Below are positions 11,004 to 22,700 of a stretch of DNA of 64,000 bases, piece after piece (the first letter of the stretch is position 1; the number at the start of each line of letters is the position of its first letter). Where the stretch lies: positions 1 to 64,000 of the forward strand of contig JAPYMA010000050.1 of the NCBI GenBank assembly GCA_035041965.1. The letters are read 5' to 3'. The position numbers and the translations under genes are program-made. Source of the stretch: Anisakis pegreffii. Lineage: Eukaryota; Nematoda; Chromadorea; Rhabditida; Anisakidae. The notes below the pieces were generated by a model. That model saw nothing but the letters and a program-made list of their open reading frames with translations, had not been told where the DNA came from and did not search any database.

Positions 11004-14000
11004 TCAGTTGAAACAACCTTCTTCGAAGTCACATTGAACCATTTCACATGCTTCCTTTGTGCGAGACGAACGATCCTCCTCTGAGCTTTTTTGCACCATA
11101 TCATTGTCCATATCAGAAGTTTCTTCAGTCTCAGACTGTTCCGCTTTAGACGTTTCCTCCACCCGAGTATTAGCTTCTCCTGATTTTCCTTCTATACGAG
11201 TGCGAACGTGTTCTGAGTTTTCTTCCATGTCAGTGTTGGGGTCATGTGGTGTTGTGGTTACTTCACTGCCGACTTCTTCGGCTTCTTCTTCCTCCTCACC
11301 ATTATCCTCTCGAGAGGTCTTCTCGACATCCTTGTGCACCACTTTTTTAGAAGTAGTTCGCGAGCTTTCCTTTTTTTGCGATTTGTGAACCGCTATTCTT
11401 GAGCTGTTTATTCTCATTTCGGATTTGCTGAGAGCTCCACCATCGTTACCATCGTCCTCTAGGAGTGCTCTGAAAATGGCACCAAAATGATGAAGCAATT
11501 TTTTTAAAAGTTTTACTTTAATTTTGTCACATGAAAAATTTTTTGTGTAATTCATCGAATCAACTTTGACTTGCATAATTTTCAGTACGTTATCGATTCA
11601 TCTTCTCCAGAAGATCAAAAATCCCTTTGAGAAAGCAATGCATTGCGATAGTACTTATCGAGACGAAAACTGTTCACAGATATTGTCGTTTGAATGCGTG
11701 AATTCGTTGAGTAAGGTTCATCAAGGAGAAGCATCTGGAATGTTTCTTGAAAAGCACAAAAACAGAGCAATGGTTACTTGGGAATAGGTTGTGCTCTCGG
11801 TGCGTTCATTTCTGCATATTCCTGCTTAAGCTTCATCATCAGTTCCATGATACTCATATCGCGATTATCTGTTGCTGTTGCTGCAAAAACAATCGTTTAA
11901 TGCTAAAAGCGACTCGTGTTCAGCCACCTATCTTTTTCTTCATTCATTTCGATAGCAATGTCCTTCATAAGATTTACAACTACCATACCAGATGCTGTTA
12001 AGCATGATATTAGGAATTTCTTAAATGCAAACCTTGGTAAATAACTCTGTTTTGAAAGATTATAACGTGTGGTGCGGTTGGATGTGTTGAAGCAGAGCGT
12101 TAACAGGAAACGTTCGATTTACTTATACGTACACAACAACAACAATAATCAGAACAGACTTAGCTTCATAATATTTGTTCGATTATGGCAAGATAAGAGG
12201 AAATAATGCTATATAAAATGATGTGAGATATGTATTACAGAAATAATATAGTTTCAATATATTCAAAAATAAGATAGAATAATTTGATAAGAGATGGATA
12301 TTGCACACTAAGGATGAATCAAAAAATCGTGAATATCTTTATTCACGACAAATTAGATCCCTTTTTGTTGCTTTTTCAAGCGTCTGAATCATCGATGTTT
12401 ACTGATGGGAACACATGTTTATCAGTCTGTTTATAATTGCTCCTCATCTCAAACGTAATGGAGTTCGACCTTATGACTAGTGAAAGTTTATGGAAAGATC
12501 GCGTGCAACGTGTGAATTAATACGGATTACCATGAAAGCAACAGTGATGGTGAGTGCATACCTGAGTTTATTTCTGAAAATGCTGAGGAATCGCTTGTCT
12601 CAGATGATTCAGGCTTGGATGGTTTGGATGGAGCAGATTCTTCAGAAGATGACTCGAGCTTGGGTTTTTGAGCAGTTGGCCTGCGATGAGTTGTTTTAGA
12701 TTTTACGCCATCATGGGATTCCTTACGACCGGAAATCAAATGTGAAAATTCTCCTTGCATAATCTCATCACGTGAGCCGTGCCGACGATTGGTTTTCGTC
12801 ACCTTTTGTTGTGTTGCTTTTTTCTTGCTTGTTCGATGCGATTGCGAGACGGATTCCTTGTGTGACATGTGATTATTCAGATGCTTTCTTTTATTTTCCC
12901 GTCGATCAGCTCTCAGATCTTCCATCGGAGACTCAGCAATTTTAGCTGCATTTTGCACTCGAGCTGACTTCTTTGAGTTGTCGGCACGCTTGCTGGAATC
13001 TTTGTTCAAGTGATGCGGCCGATGCTTTCCAGTTGAGCTGTGCGACGCAGTAGTGCGATTTTTCTTGTATATCCGCGTACTTTTGAACGGAGCTGGCCGA
13101 ACTGCTGACGAATCCGTTTTGTGATCTGTATTTCAAAAAGATATAATCAGTACTAAGACGATATCTGCCCATGTCCATTTATCCACTGATTTGCCACTCA
13201 GTGTCTGTTGCAAGTGATGCACTGATCGTGAGATTAATACATTACCAATGATTGATACTAATTCACAAGTTACTCTGTTCATTGTCAGCTGTTGATCTGA
13301 CAGTGGAACAATGAGGTTTTTACATTTTCGACCCTTTATTATTAAGCTTCCAGTATCCTTTACTCTGATATCAGGAAATGTCTTAATTGAATACTTACCG
13401 TTCTTCCTCCGTTGCTTCAAACTTCGTCCTACGGCAATGATTCCGTTCGGCGCTTTCGATGTTATCAAACTGGATGACTTCGCTCTGTTCCTGTTGCGAT
13501 TATGTTTGCCACCTTTCACCTTATCCACATTTAATATACGTGCAGCTGCATCAACACTTTTCGAGCTGTGTAACTTTGGATGACCTTTAACTTTCTTCTG
13601 AAAAACAAAAAGCTCTCTGGACTGTATTCAGAGCTCACATCACGTGGTGATGGAAATGTGCAAACGCTAGCATGGGAGGAAAATGTTGCGAGAAATCTCA
13701 ACCTGTTCCTTTTTAATCAGATTGGAGAGTACTCCTGAGAGGCGTGCGAGACGTTTTAAATTGTTGAGCAATTCTGTTTTGTTGAAGTGTTTTTTGGATT
13801 TTTCGATGCTTGTGCGCGATCCCCTGAGAACTGAATGTTTGGAGTCTGTGATGTTGTTTGACTTGATCTGCTCATATAGTTTGAGATATTCTTTGCGAAG
13901 TTTGTCGTACTTTGCTTTCACCTAAAAAGTCATTAATCAAGATATAATCAATGTCAAAATAAGAAATACACATAGTTGACGCATCAGTGATGCATTTATA

Positions 14001-15086
14001 TTCATTTATTGACTGGACACTGAATGATCACTGTCGACATAGAACCTAAATTGATGGACATAGGACGCGAATACAAGTTGTCGGATCGTAAATTGGATGG
14101 AATTCTTTCTGTAATAGTCATGAATTATTTGCGAGCCTGGGATCTGTAATGTTTCCAAAGACATCTTCAGCGATCCTATCAGAGAGAATTTTGAGATTTT
14201 TTCTATCATCTCAAACATACAAACCTGAGCGAGTGTAGAAAAAAGCACTTTGAGACGCTTCTCTTTAGACGTCTTCTTACTGGATTCTTTCTGTGTTTGC
14301 TCAGATTTCGCCGTTTCATTATGTTTCTGAAAACCAGTAAAACAGTGCAGTGATTCCATCATTATCAACTGAATGCTATATTCCAATTATTTATGGTCAA
14401 CTTTCGTACGTCGATTGACTATTGACAGTCATTAACAAGAACACTCATTCATACAATTGAATATTGACAGTCATTCAGACGAAACCTAATCGTTCCAATC
14501 CTGACCTGAGCGTTTCACAGCAAATGAAATTCATCGAAAATAAGATGATGCATAATCACTCGTTTTCATTCAACAACACAATTTGTGGTGAATCATCAAG
14601 AAGTGATATCAGTCGTAATCGTAAAACTCATTCAGAGAAGCAAAATGATATGAATGTTTAAAGAAACTCACCGTAGGTCGTCTCAGAGGCACTAACGACT
14701 CACGAAGCGAATTCGAATCAAATCGCGGTCCAAAATACTGCTCACTCTCTGCTATACTTTCAGCATCAGTCGTTCTGAAGAAAGTATTCGTCGAATAATG
14801 TTAATTGTAGTTGTTCAGGCGGTTCATTCAGAAGTTTCAAGAAAGGGTGTCACGACTATAAAACAGGAAGTAATCAGAAATGCAGAATGCTTTACACAGA
14901 ATGCCTCATATAGCGGTACATGCCTTAATACTAAAGGGCATCATGTAGAGAAGAACTGAAGAAGAGCGAAACTAACCCTCTGAAATGTCTTTTAGCATAT
15001 AGTGGAAGTTCAAGAATTTTCAAAGCATTTGAGATGAGGATATGGGAAATGAATAAGATCAACACAACCGCCGAGTGCAGATTCAT
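11004..15086 (-). CDS. Secreted, highly charged 621-residue protein of unknown function
   Basis: Eight exons join with agreeing phases: 15086-14977, 14774-14672, 14326-14225, 13921-13703, 13597-13399, 13125-12562, 11880-11778 and 11469-11004; 1866 nt including the stop. The N-terminus is a clear signal peptide (MNLHSAVVLILFISHILISN, cleavage likely after Ala21). The mature protein starts acidic. It then has a helix-rich stretch (VKAKYDKLRKEYLKLYEQI) and becomes very rich in Lys, Arg, Ser and His across exons 5-6. A short helical exon 7 (MELMMKLKQEYAEMN) follows, and the tail is Glu/Asp/Ser-rich, including five consecutive Glu. Several N-x-S/T sites (NET, NIT, NKT, NRT) fit a secretory route. 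I recognise no domain; it looks largely disordered and might be extracellular matrix or a granule protein. Skipping the exon 6 donor would stop the protein at 12527 (443 residues). Confidence 0.78.
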
Positions 15087-15293
15087 CTTGCAATCGTAGA
15101 AGTGATTCGAATGGGAGCGGACTCAATAAGATGTCACCATTATTGATGTATGAAACGATGGTATCCTTGTTCGATGTTTAGAGGAGAGAGAAAAAAACGG
15201 AGAAGTTGGAGAACGTTTGAGATCTACGACAGCTGATATTCTTATGAGATGTGTTTTGAAATCCATATGAACTAATCACGGAGAAATTTTCAG

Positions 15294-15523
15294 CAGTTCG
15301 CCTCATTGAGAGAAAAACTATGGCGGATAAAGAGATCATCTAATTATCAGCGGATGAATTGCTCGGATGCGATGTTGGCAAATATCAACAAATTGAAATT
15401 GTAAGCCACTAGATCGGGTCATTGCTCACGATCGCACGGTTGATCACGCTCAGTCATCACGCTGAATCATTGGTGTGGTCGTTTGGTGTCTCAACGCAAA
15501 ACAAACAATTCGCTTTTATCTGA
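15294..15523 (+). CDS. Possible gene 3' end, two exons, product unknown
   Basis: An open exon at 15294-15400 sits between a TTTTCAG acceptor and a GTAAGC donor (reads QFASLREKLWRIKRSSNY...). A 53-bp intron, a usual nematode size, leads in phase to a last exon at 15454-15523 ending in TGA, with AATAAA 34 bp later at 15557. A preceding exon near 15190-15252 (reads ..GEVGERLRSTTADILMRC) would join in phase through a 41-bp intron, but its own start is unclear. The gene faces away from the secreted-protein gene, whose ATG is at 15086. No domain is recognised. It could be chance, but three compatible splice junctions and a polyadenylation signal argue for a real gene. Confidence 0.4.
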
Positions 15524-16355
15524 ATCGAAATATCGCAAGTTTTCCTTTCGTATCATAATAAATTTTTCCCATTAAGCATATTCTTCCGCATTACAAAATT
15601 TATGCATTTCCTCATCAAAAATGGTAAGGTTGTGCTGTTGAAAAAAATGTTACATGCATCATCAGAAATATGATAGTGATATTAGATGTTAAACGTTCCG
15701 GCGCTATGCCATCTTTTTAGGTGAAGCTGCTGAAGACGGATTAAAGCCGTTGAACATTTTCGTAATATTTCTGAGTGCGCATTTTATCAGCAACATAACT
15801 TTAGTGCTTTGATTCACCTATCACCATCATGCGCCTTATGAATGTGGAAAGCTTGCAGCAATTGTTGAGCCATCAAAAACTCTAAAGATCATCTCACAAT
15901 CAGTGCGATTTGAATGAATTGCGGAAGCTTGTTGATCTCCGGGACAGGACACTCAGCAAGTTTGGAAGTCATCATTGGCATTGTGAACGCTGCAGTGTGA
16001 TCAAGTGCTCGCTTCCAAACAATACATCAGGGCCATCTCAATCTCTTGCAAGGCAAAATTTCCACGAAACTTTTGAAACAACATTTTACACCGCAAATTA
16101 TTATGCTGTGTTCTAAAACCAGTTCTTTTTCACCGATGATAACAATCACTAAAAATGGTCAGATAACGTATTTGAACGGAATTCTGAATGTTTTTATTGT
16201 TTCTATTTTCTCTATGGCGATAATTCGGTAATTGTGAGAGTGAATACGCTGCAAACGAATCATCGTTGAGAAGTGATTGATGTAAAACTGTGGTGCTGTC
16301 ATTTTCAAGTACGAACGAATTATCACATCGTGTGATGAACGACCATCAGTCTGGT

Positions 16356-16361
16356 TTTATT
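16356..16361 (-). terminator. Polyadenylation signal for the Thr-rich repeat gene
   Basis: The minus strand reads AATAAA about 240 bp downstream of the stop at 16598. Confidence 0.4.
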
Positions 16362-16597
16362 TGTTGGATATTTTGAATTGGAATGCATATTCTCATATTT
16401 ACATGCGCGGAAGGCTGTTTTTTTTAAAGCCTCAAGGCAGTAAAAGGAGGCCCTGTGGTTTTCTGAATGAATGCGAATTGCTCAACGATTGTTTTTTTTT
16501 TGCGCTGATGATCCTAGCAAACAGTCTACTGCGCGCACTCACCCCACCAATGATTTCTCAGCGTTATTTCATCGCAGTAGTGACGTTTTGATATCAT

Positions 16598-17212
16598 CTA
16601 ACGAACAAACTCTATTTCTGTTGTGATCGTTGATTCCGGTGTCGTTTCGGTTGTTGATTCCGGCGTCGTTTGGGTTGTTGATTCCGGTGTAGTTTCGGTT
16701 GTTGATTCCGGTGTAGTTTCGGTTGTTGATTCCGGTGTAGTTTCGGTTGTTGATTCCGGTGTAGTTGCAGTTGTTGATTCCGATGTCTCTTCCGTCGTCG
16801 TCGTCGATTGCGGGGGAGTCGATTTTGTTTTTGGTGGCTTTTGCTTGCGATAATGAGGAGGACGGGTAGGTTTCATGGTTGGCGACGTAACAGTGGTCCT
16901 CCTGAGATGATAAGTATCTGAAGTTAGTTTCGAGATATTCGATAGTATTTGACGTCCGTTTGTTTTGACCAGCTGACGCAGTTTCTTAATCTTTTCACTA
17001 CGACTTGCGTTTGCCTGAAATGTATGATAACCTCAGCGAGGATGTTCCCGCCTTAGGAATGAGACACCATTACCTGATGTATCAACTCAGTATTTACATA
17101 AAGCAACACTCACAAGTTTGGTGCCGTTTCCCAAACACTTTTTTAACAGATAAGAAAGCTGTGAATCGCTCAAGTGTTCGAATGCCTGTTCAGTGGAATC
17201 GCGTTGAAGGGT
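16598..17212 (-). CDS. Thr/Ser/Glu/Pro octapeptide-repeat protein, 3' two exons
   Basis: Two exons join in phase 0: 17212-17114 (33 codons, containing LSDSQLSYLLKKCLGNGTKL) and 17014-16598 (138 codons plus stop). Flanking sites are TTTTCAG, GTGAGT and TTTCAG. After a basic helical part (SEKIKKLRQLVKTNGRQIL) and a Lys/Pro linker (KPTRPPHYRKQKPPKTKSTP), the protein ends in six to seven copies of TTPESTTE, a pattern typical of O-glycosylated mucin-like stalks or secreted spacers. The 5' exons are uncertain: an exon at about 17523-17454 ending AAC|GTGAAT has the right phase, but I could not find a signal peptide. The gene is on the same strand as, and upstream of, the charged secreted protein gene; the two may belong to a local family of low-complexity proteins. 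Confidence 0.62.
16625..16790 (-). repeat. 24-bp coding tandem repeat (TTPESTTE)
   Basis: The plus strand repeats GGTTGTTGATTCCGGTGTAG-type 24-bp units about 6-7 times inside the last exon of the gene above. The unit length keeps the reading frame, and most differences between units are at single positions. Confidence 0.85.
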
Positions 17213-17214
17213 CT

Positions 17215-19200
17215 GAAAAGCAAATTCGTTAATTGAACTGATTCAATTGGCACTTCTTGAGCGTTTATTTGGAAGCATAACTGCTCTATACATGTTCGAA
17301 AATTGACTCGCGAAAAAATATCATTTTGAAAAGTGATCGTCTTCTGTGAACAAATTTCGATGGAAACTGATGAATCGATCTGGGGTTTGCAGGGAATTCC
17401 GTGATCCTGAAGTTGCATCTTTTGACCCCTCATCTCGATCACGGGATTCACGTTCTGAAAAATCCCTGGATTTCGAGATTTGATAGAGCAATTCATTTTG
17501 CACGAATTTGCTAGTATATCCATTCTGAATCAACCATCAGTCATCCCCATTTTCACGGAGTTTCATTAAGAATATTCCCTCTTTTGTCAGCTTTCTTGTG
17601 GTATTTTACAAAAGATAGGAATTCAGAAACAATTGTAAATTTCATTTCACGTGGTATGAAAACATCTCATACATGATCAATGACGCAAGATGATTAATGG
17701 AATTTCGAGTGAAAAAAACATAGTGAAGACATTTCCACTACACTATAGAGAAATAACTCAATTATGCGCTGTAGGATGAGAATAATTTTTAATATAGTTC
17801 AGGAATTTAAAATTTGTTTAACAGCTGCTTTAGTAATTTTCAATGTACAAATTTTATCTGGTCGTAAGTATGCTTTAAAATAAAAATTTTCTCCGATCAC
17901 AAAAAATTTATTTGATCATAAATTTCATTTGTACATGAATTTTATTTGTCCTGCTGTATTGTCGGTGCTTTTTTAGTTGAATCTATTGACTTGAAGGATC
18001 TGTTGAATAAACTGTATTCTGATTAATAACGACGCATTGGTTCAAAAAGAATGTGTTCAACATGTCACGTTTCCTAAGTTGCTCAATCCCGGCATCGTTC
18101 TGAGATTGAAAAACGGGCCAAGGATTACATCTCAATCCTGGGATTGAGAAAACGGTTGGGAGTTCCGAGAATTAATGAAGCAGTACTGTGATGTTGTTTG
18201 ACAACGTATCACTCGACTCATCAGTCGTTTAGCTTTATAAATCTAGCAGCAATACCACCTTGTCACAAGAGCGATTTTTTATCATAGTATTGGATAGTGC
18301 TGCAATTGCAAATCGCGATTTTTTTCATTCTTAATGAGAACGATTTTGCAAATCGCAATTTCGTTCCTTCTTTGTCATTTAATAAATTTTCGGGATGACA
18401 CAATTCAAGAGAATTATTGCAGGCGAAACAGAATTAATGGTCGGTGAAATCGAGAAAATTACGGCACATCGACACCTTTTCGTGAAATGGGCACACTGGA
18501 CTTCTGCATATGGAGGAATGGATGGATGTATGCGAGGTCTGATATCACGACGATGTTTTCATTGTAATCTAATTGAGTTCTTATTAATATGTATTGTTCT
18601 AATTCTGGGATGTTTTAAAGTGTAAGAATTGAAAATTTCAACAGACTCTGTCCAAAACCTTTGAGTCGCCGAAAACAGATCTAGTGACAACTACAGTCCC
18701 GTTTTTGCGTGTCTTGCGGTGTTGTTCGTTCACATTTGAATGAGGCGCTAGTTGAGGATGAGCTCCACTCGAGCGGCGCTCAAACTGATGTGTCGACGCT
18801 GAATGGGAAGTTCGCTTTGAGACGGATGATCCATATGCTCGATGCGGGGCGCGAAGTGGCCTATGCAAGCCATGATCTGACCTCAGTTCTCCGCGGTGTT
18901 TTTCGGTTCGTGTAGGTAGGGCTCCTAAAACTCAAATGCTTTTTGTCCATTTCAATAGAAGAGTGATGCGAAAAAATGATGAAAAAATACAGTCATTCTG
19001 ACAGAAACCAAAAAAAATATTGTAAAAATCTGATGAAGATGCCGATAACAAGCCAAGTCTTTGTAAGTCATAAATATTAACTCCGAAAAGAGCAAGACAA
19101 ATTTTTTTTGTCCTTCTAACACTTTCAGCGGACATCATCCATAGAGCTCCAATGGTTTCATTCAGTTTCATTCGATATGGGCATATTAAGTTTATGAGAC
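17215..19200. other. Mostly non-coding; possible upstream exons of the repeat gene at 17.2-17.5 kb
   Basis: Minus-strand segments at 17213-17533 are open but I could not fix their splicing. A 76-codon plus-strand ORF at 18395-18625 ends in a hydrophobic segment (IEFLLICIVLILG) but has no other support. A perfect palindrome TCTCAATCCTGGGATTGAGA lies at 18130-18149. Confidence 0.4.
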
Positions 19201-19258
19201 ATATTGATCTCAATCGAACGGTACCCGTTCAATCTGCGTAAAGGCAAATTGCCTAACG

Positions 19259-19712
19259 GACAGTTTGCCTAAAGACACATTGCCCAGCGGACAGTTTGCC
19301 TAAAGACACATTGCCCAGCGGACAGTTTGCCTAAAGACACATTGCCTAACGGACAGTTTGCCTAAAGACACATTGCCTAACGGACAGTTTGCCTAAAGAC
19401 ATATTGCCTAACGGACAGTTTGCCTAAAGACACATTGCCCAGCGGACAGTTTGCCTAAAGACACATTGCCTAACGGACAGTTTGCCTAAAGACATATTGC
19501 CTAACGGACAGTTTGCCTAAAGACATATTGTCTAACGGACAGTTTGCCTAAAGACACATTGCCCAGCGGACAGTTTGCCTAAAGACACATCGCCTAACAG
19601 ACAGTTTATCTAATGTACGGTTTTTAATGGATATTTCTCCTAATAGGCGAATTGTCCGTTAGGTAATGTGTCTTCAGGCAAGCTGCCGTCAGGCAAAATG
19701 TCTTTAGGCAAA
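19259..19712. repeat. 31-bp minisatellite, 12 units, followed by inverted copies
   Basis: Units starting GACAGTTTGCCTAAAGACAC recur every 31 bp from 19259 to 19630 (12 units), ending in either GCCTAACG or GCCCAGCG. Each unit is itself two related halves of about 15 bp (GACAGTTTGCCTAA and GACACATTGCCTAA). At 19645-19712 about two diverged units occur in the opposite orientation, so the locus can fold back. Confidence 0.9.
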
Positions 19713-19719
19713 TTGATCG

Positions 19720-22700
19720 TTCATGGAACTGAACAGTTCGTGAAGGAATTCATGCGAATGGCTTAGCGTTATGCATTTCATGCAGGAATCATGAGATATT
19801 CCTCAAGTCATTGAGTGACAATTGCGACGATTAAAAATTTCGGGCCTCCGTCATTACTGTGCTGATTGACGTCATATGCAGCATGCCTAAACTAGTTATC
19901 CCTTCTAGATCGCTGAAGAATTTCGAGAATGCAGTCATATAAATTAAAAATGTTGATCGAAAAATGTAGCAAATCTCTGACAAACTTTCAATCAGCGAAA
20001 AAATTGCGATGATTATGTTATCACACAAATTCTGATTCATCACAGATAATCCATATATCACATCTCCAGACAAAAGGTGACCGGATAACATTCTATTAGA
20101 ATAATGACGAGTTTGTGTTTGTTGGTCAAGGATATGTTCAAACATTTAATTGATTCATTCGTCGAATTTTTTATCTTCACTTATATCTATTTGCTCAGAA
20201 TATATGAATTTAGGAGAAACAATGATGACAAAACAGGTTTGGTCCAGGGTCTCGGGAATCTCTCTCCTTCCCCTCCCCCCTCCTCCCTTTTCCGACAGAT
20301 GCCCGAGAGCCATCGAGACCTTCAGTTCGACGTTGTCAAACTGATCATCAGCCCGTATCTTTAACAAGTTTGTTTAACCGTTTCACCATCTAAAGATGTT
20401 GCAGTGTTCACGTGCCAACAAAAACATCATCTGTGGGCTTTATAAAATATCCATGGTAACATGAATGAAAAATGCAACAAACGAACAAACCGACGAAGAG
20501 CAAAGCGAAGAGTAGTGCTATGAAGTGTTTGTACATTGCACCGACTCCCTTAAATAAAATTCTTTTCAGCGGACCAACACAAAACAATCTCGAAATTAAC
20601 ATCACAGATCACCGCATTGTGTATGGATAAACTTGTTGCTAACGATAAGCATTAACATTTCAGATTGGTGCATGGAGTAAGTGGCATTCCACTGAACAAC
20701 ACCATTCCGAACTGTATCATCACACAAAATATTGACCATGCCGTATGCATCGCAAATTATCCATTAGAATGTTTCCTCATTGATTAGGGGAGGTTCATCC
20801 TTGAAATGGAATTTGAGGATGTGAAGAGAGTTGAGGAATTTGACAGATTAATGTTCATTCATCGTCTCCTTAGTTTATTTGTGATCACTTAGTGATACTT
20901 AAAAAAGGAACACTTAGTCACAATTGAGTGGGTTCTTCTTCAACACCGAAGACACTTTTCAGCATTGAATACTTTTCAGATTCTGTTCTGTGATTTCATT
21001 TGCAAATAAAGAGTGTTAAGAATGAAAGGGGAATGGAAGAGGAATGAGTGGAACGGCGTTCAGCGTTGAATGCTGACGAAGAGAATGGCATCTGTAGCAA
21101 GGCTAAAAGGGTAAACGGAACACGAGAATTCGAGAGACACTGTTCAAAAACACCTTGAACGCGTATTCTTGAGAAAGGTAACAACGAATGCAATTCTAAA
21201 TGTGCAACAAATATTAAACTCCAATTGAATGTTGCTTGCAATCATGAGTTAACAATAATACTGAGGCAGTGCCTCTGATATTTTGCTAAGCTACTTCAGT
21301 GCAATGTGCTATAGATGAACTATGACGACAAGATAGAAAAAAAGAGACTCTTGACGCACTATCGTCTCAGCATCTCGGTAAATTTTTCGCGCAGATTGCG
21401 AGATTTAGGGGAAGAGAACAAGCGAAAACCATTCGTGGTAATGTTCCAAAATAGGACACTCCAGTGGTCTCACTGAATGACCGTGAAACTCATCTCGACC
21501 GAAACTTACGAGAACATAAGGAATCTCGCAATCTGCTTGACATCGCTGGGTAGTCCGTAAAATTTGAACAGAAGAAGAACATCATGCGAGTGGAGATGGT
21601 AGCTGAAAGTGGAGAGGATGCATCAGAGTTGTTTAGGGTGAACAAAGATTGCTGGATATATTTGATTGCGTTCAAGGTTTGGGAGTGATTGAATGAAATT
21701 AAAATTTTTAATTTTTTCATGCATCGCAATCGCATCGAAATCAATAACAGGAAGTGGAGTGGATGACCATTGACGATCAGAGGCTATCATTTATCATTGC
21801 CGTTCAGAATTCATTTCATCTGACACTTTCTTTGAGATGAACCATCTGCATGGGTGCTCAAAAAATTCTCGTTTTCCACCACTCAAAAGTGGACTGCAGT
21901 CAAACAACTCATTGATTCACCGCAGCAAGGTCGTTGCAAATTTCCGTGATAACGTCAACATTCCAAAAAAGTATAATGGTTAATTACCAATGTTATTTAG
22001 GCGAAATGTGATTTCGCTGATATGCACATTAAAAATACGAGTTCAGAGAGTAACGAACAGAAATTCGCTGGTTTAAAGATTTTAGATGGCTGATGCCTGT
22101 TGAAAAGCCCTTCAAGGAGCATTGACCGATGTATTGATATAGTAGTATGAATAAGTATTGTTTCAAAATAGCTCATTCCTTTGAGTGAGCAGAACAACTG
22201 GAAGTAGGAAGGTATTAAAGAGAGGCCGTAAATGCGATGAATGCGCTCAGAATGGGGCTTATATCGAGGAAGCATTTCTTCGCTTACAATTAGTAGAAAA
22301 ATCAATCCCCGCATGACAATACTGCCCATCCTCAGCCTGATCTCAACCGTGAATGTTCTCCATCGCGATTACCACCTCACAATATCGTCACCGCACTATA
22401 TTTGATGAGATCAAAGTGGATGAAAATTTCGGACGCAGAGCATGCCCAGATTTAGAGCACTGAACATTAATCATTGCTGTTGATTGATCATTCTCAAAGG
22501 TTCAGGTAACAGCAATAGCACTCAGCATTGGCACCGATTAACTGATCGTACGGTTGAAGTGAACATTTAATTGCATTAAAGGGATCTAATGATTTGTTGA
22601 TCTGAAATGAGCGATCCGTTCGTGCATTTTTAATCGAAAACATGTTTTGAAAACACAATGCGACTGTGTGAAACTAAATATAGTGAAATGCAATCATGTC

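Noticed and set aside
11059..11388. Plus-strand 109-codon Ser-rich ORF
   Set aside because: Antisense of the Glu-rich last exon of the secreted-protein gene.
16623..16853. Plus-strand ORF of VVDSGVVS repeats
   Set aside because: Antisense shadow of the TTPESTTE repeat, whose strand has proper splice sites and a stop.
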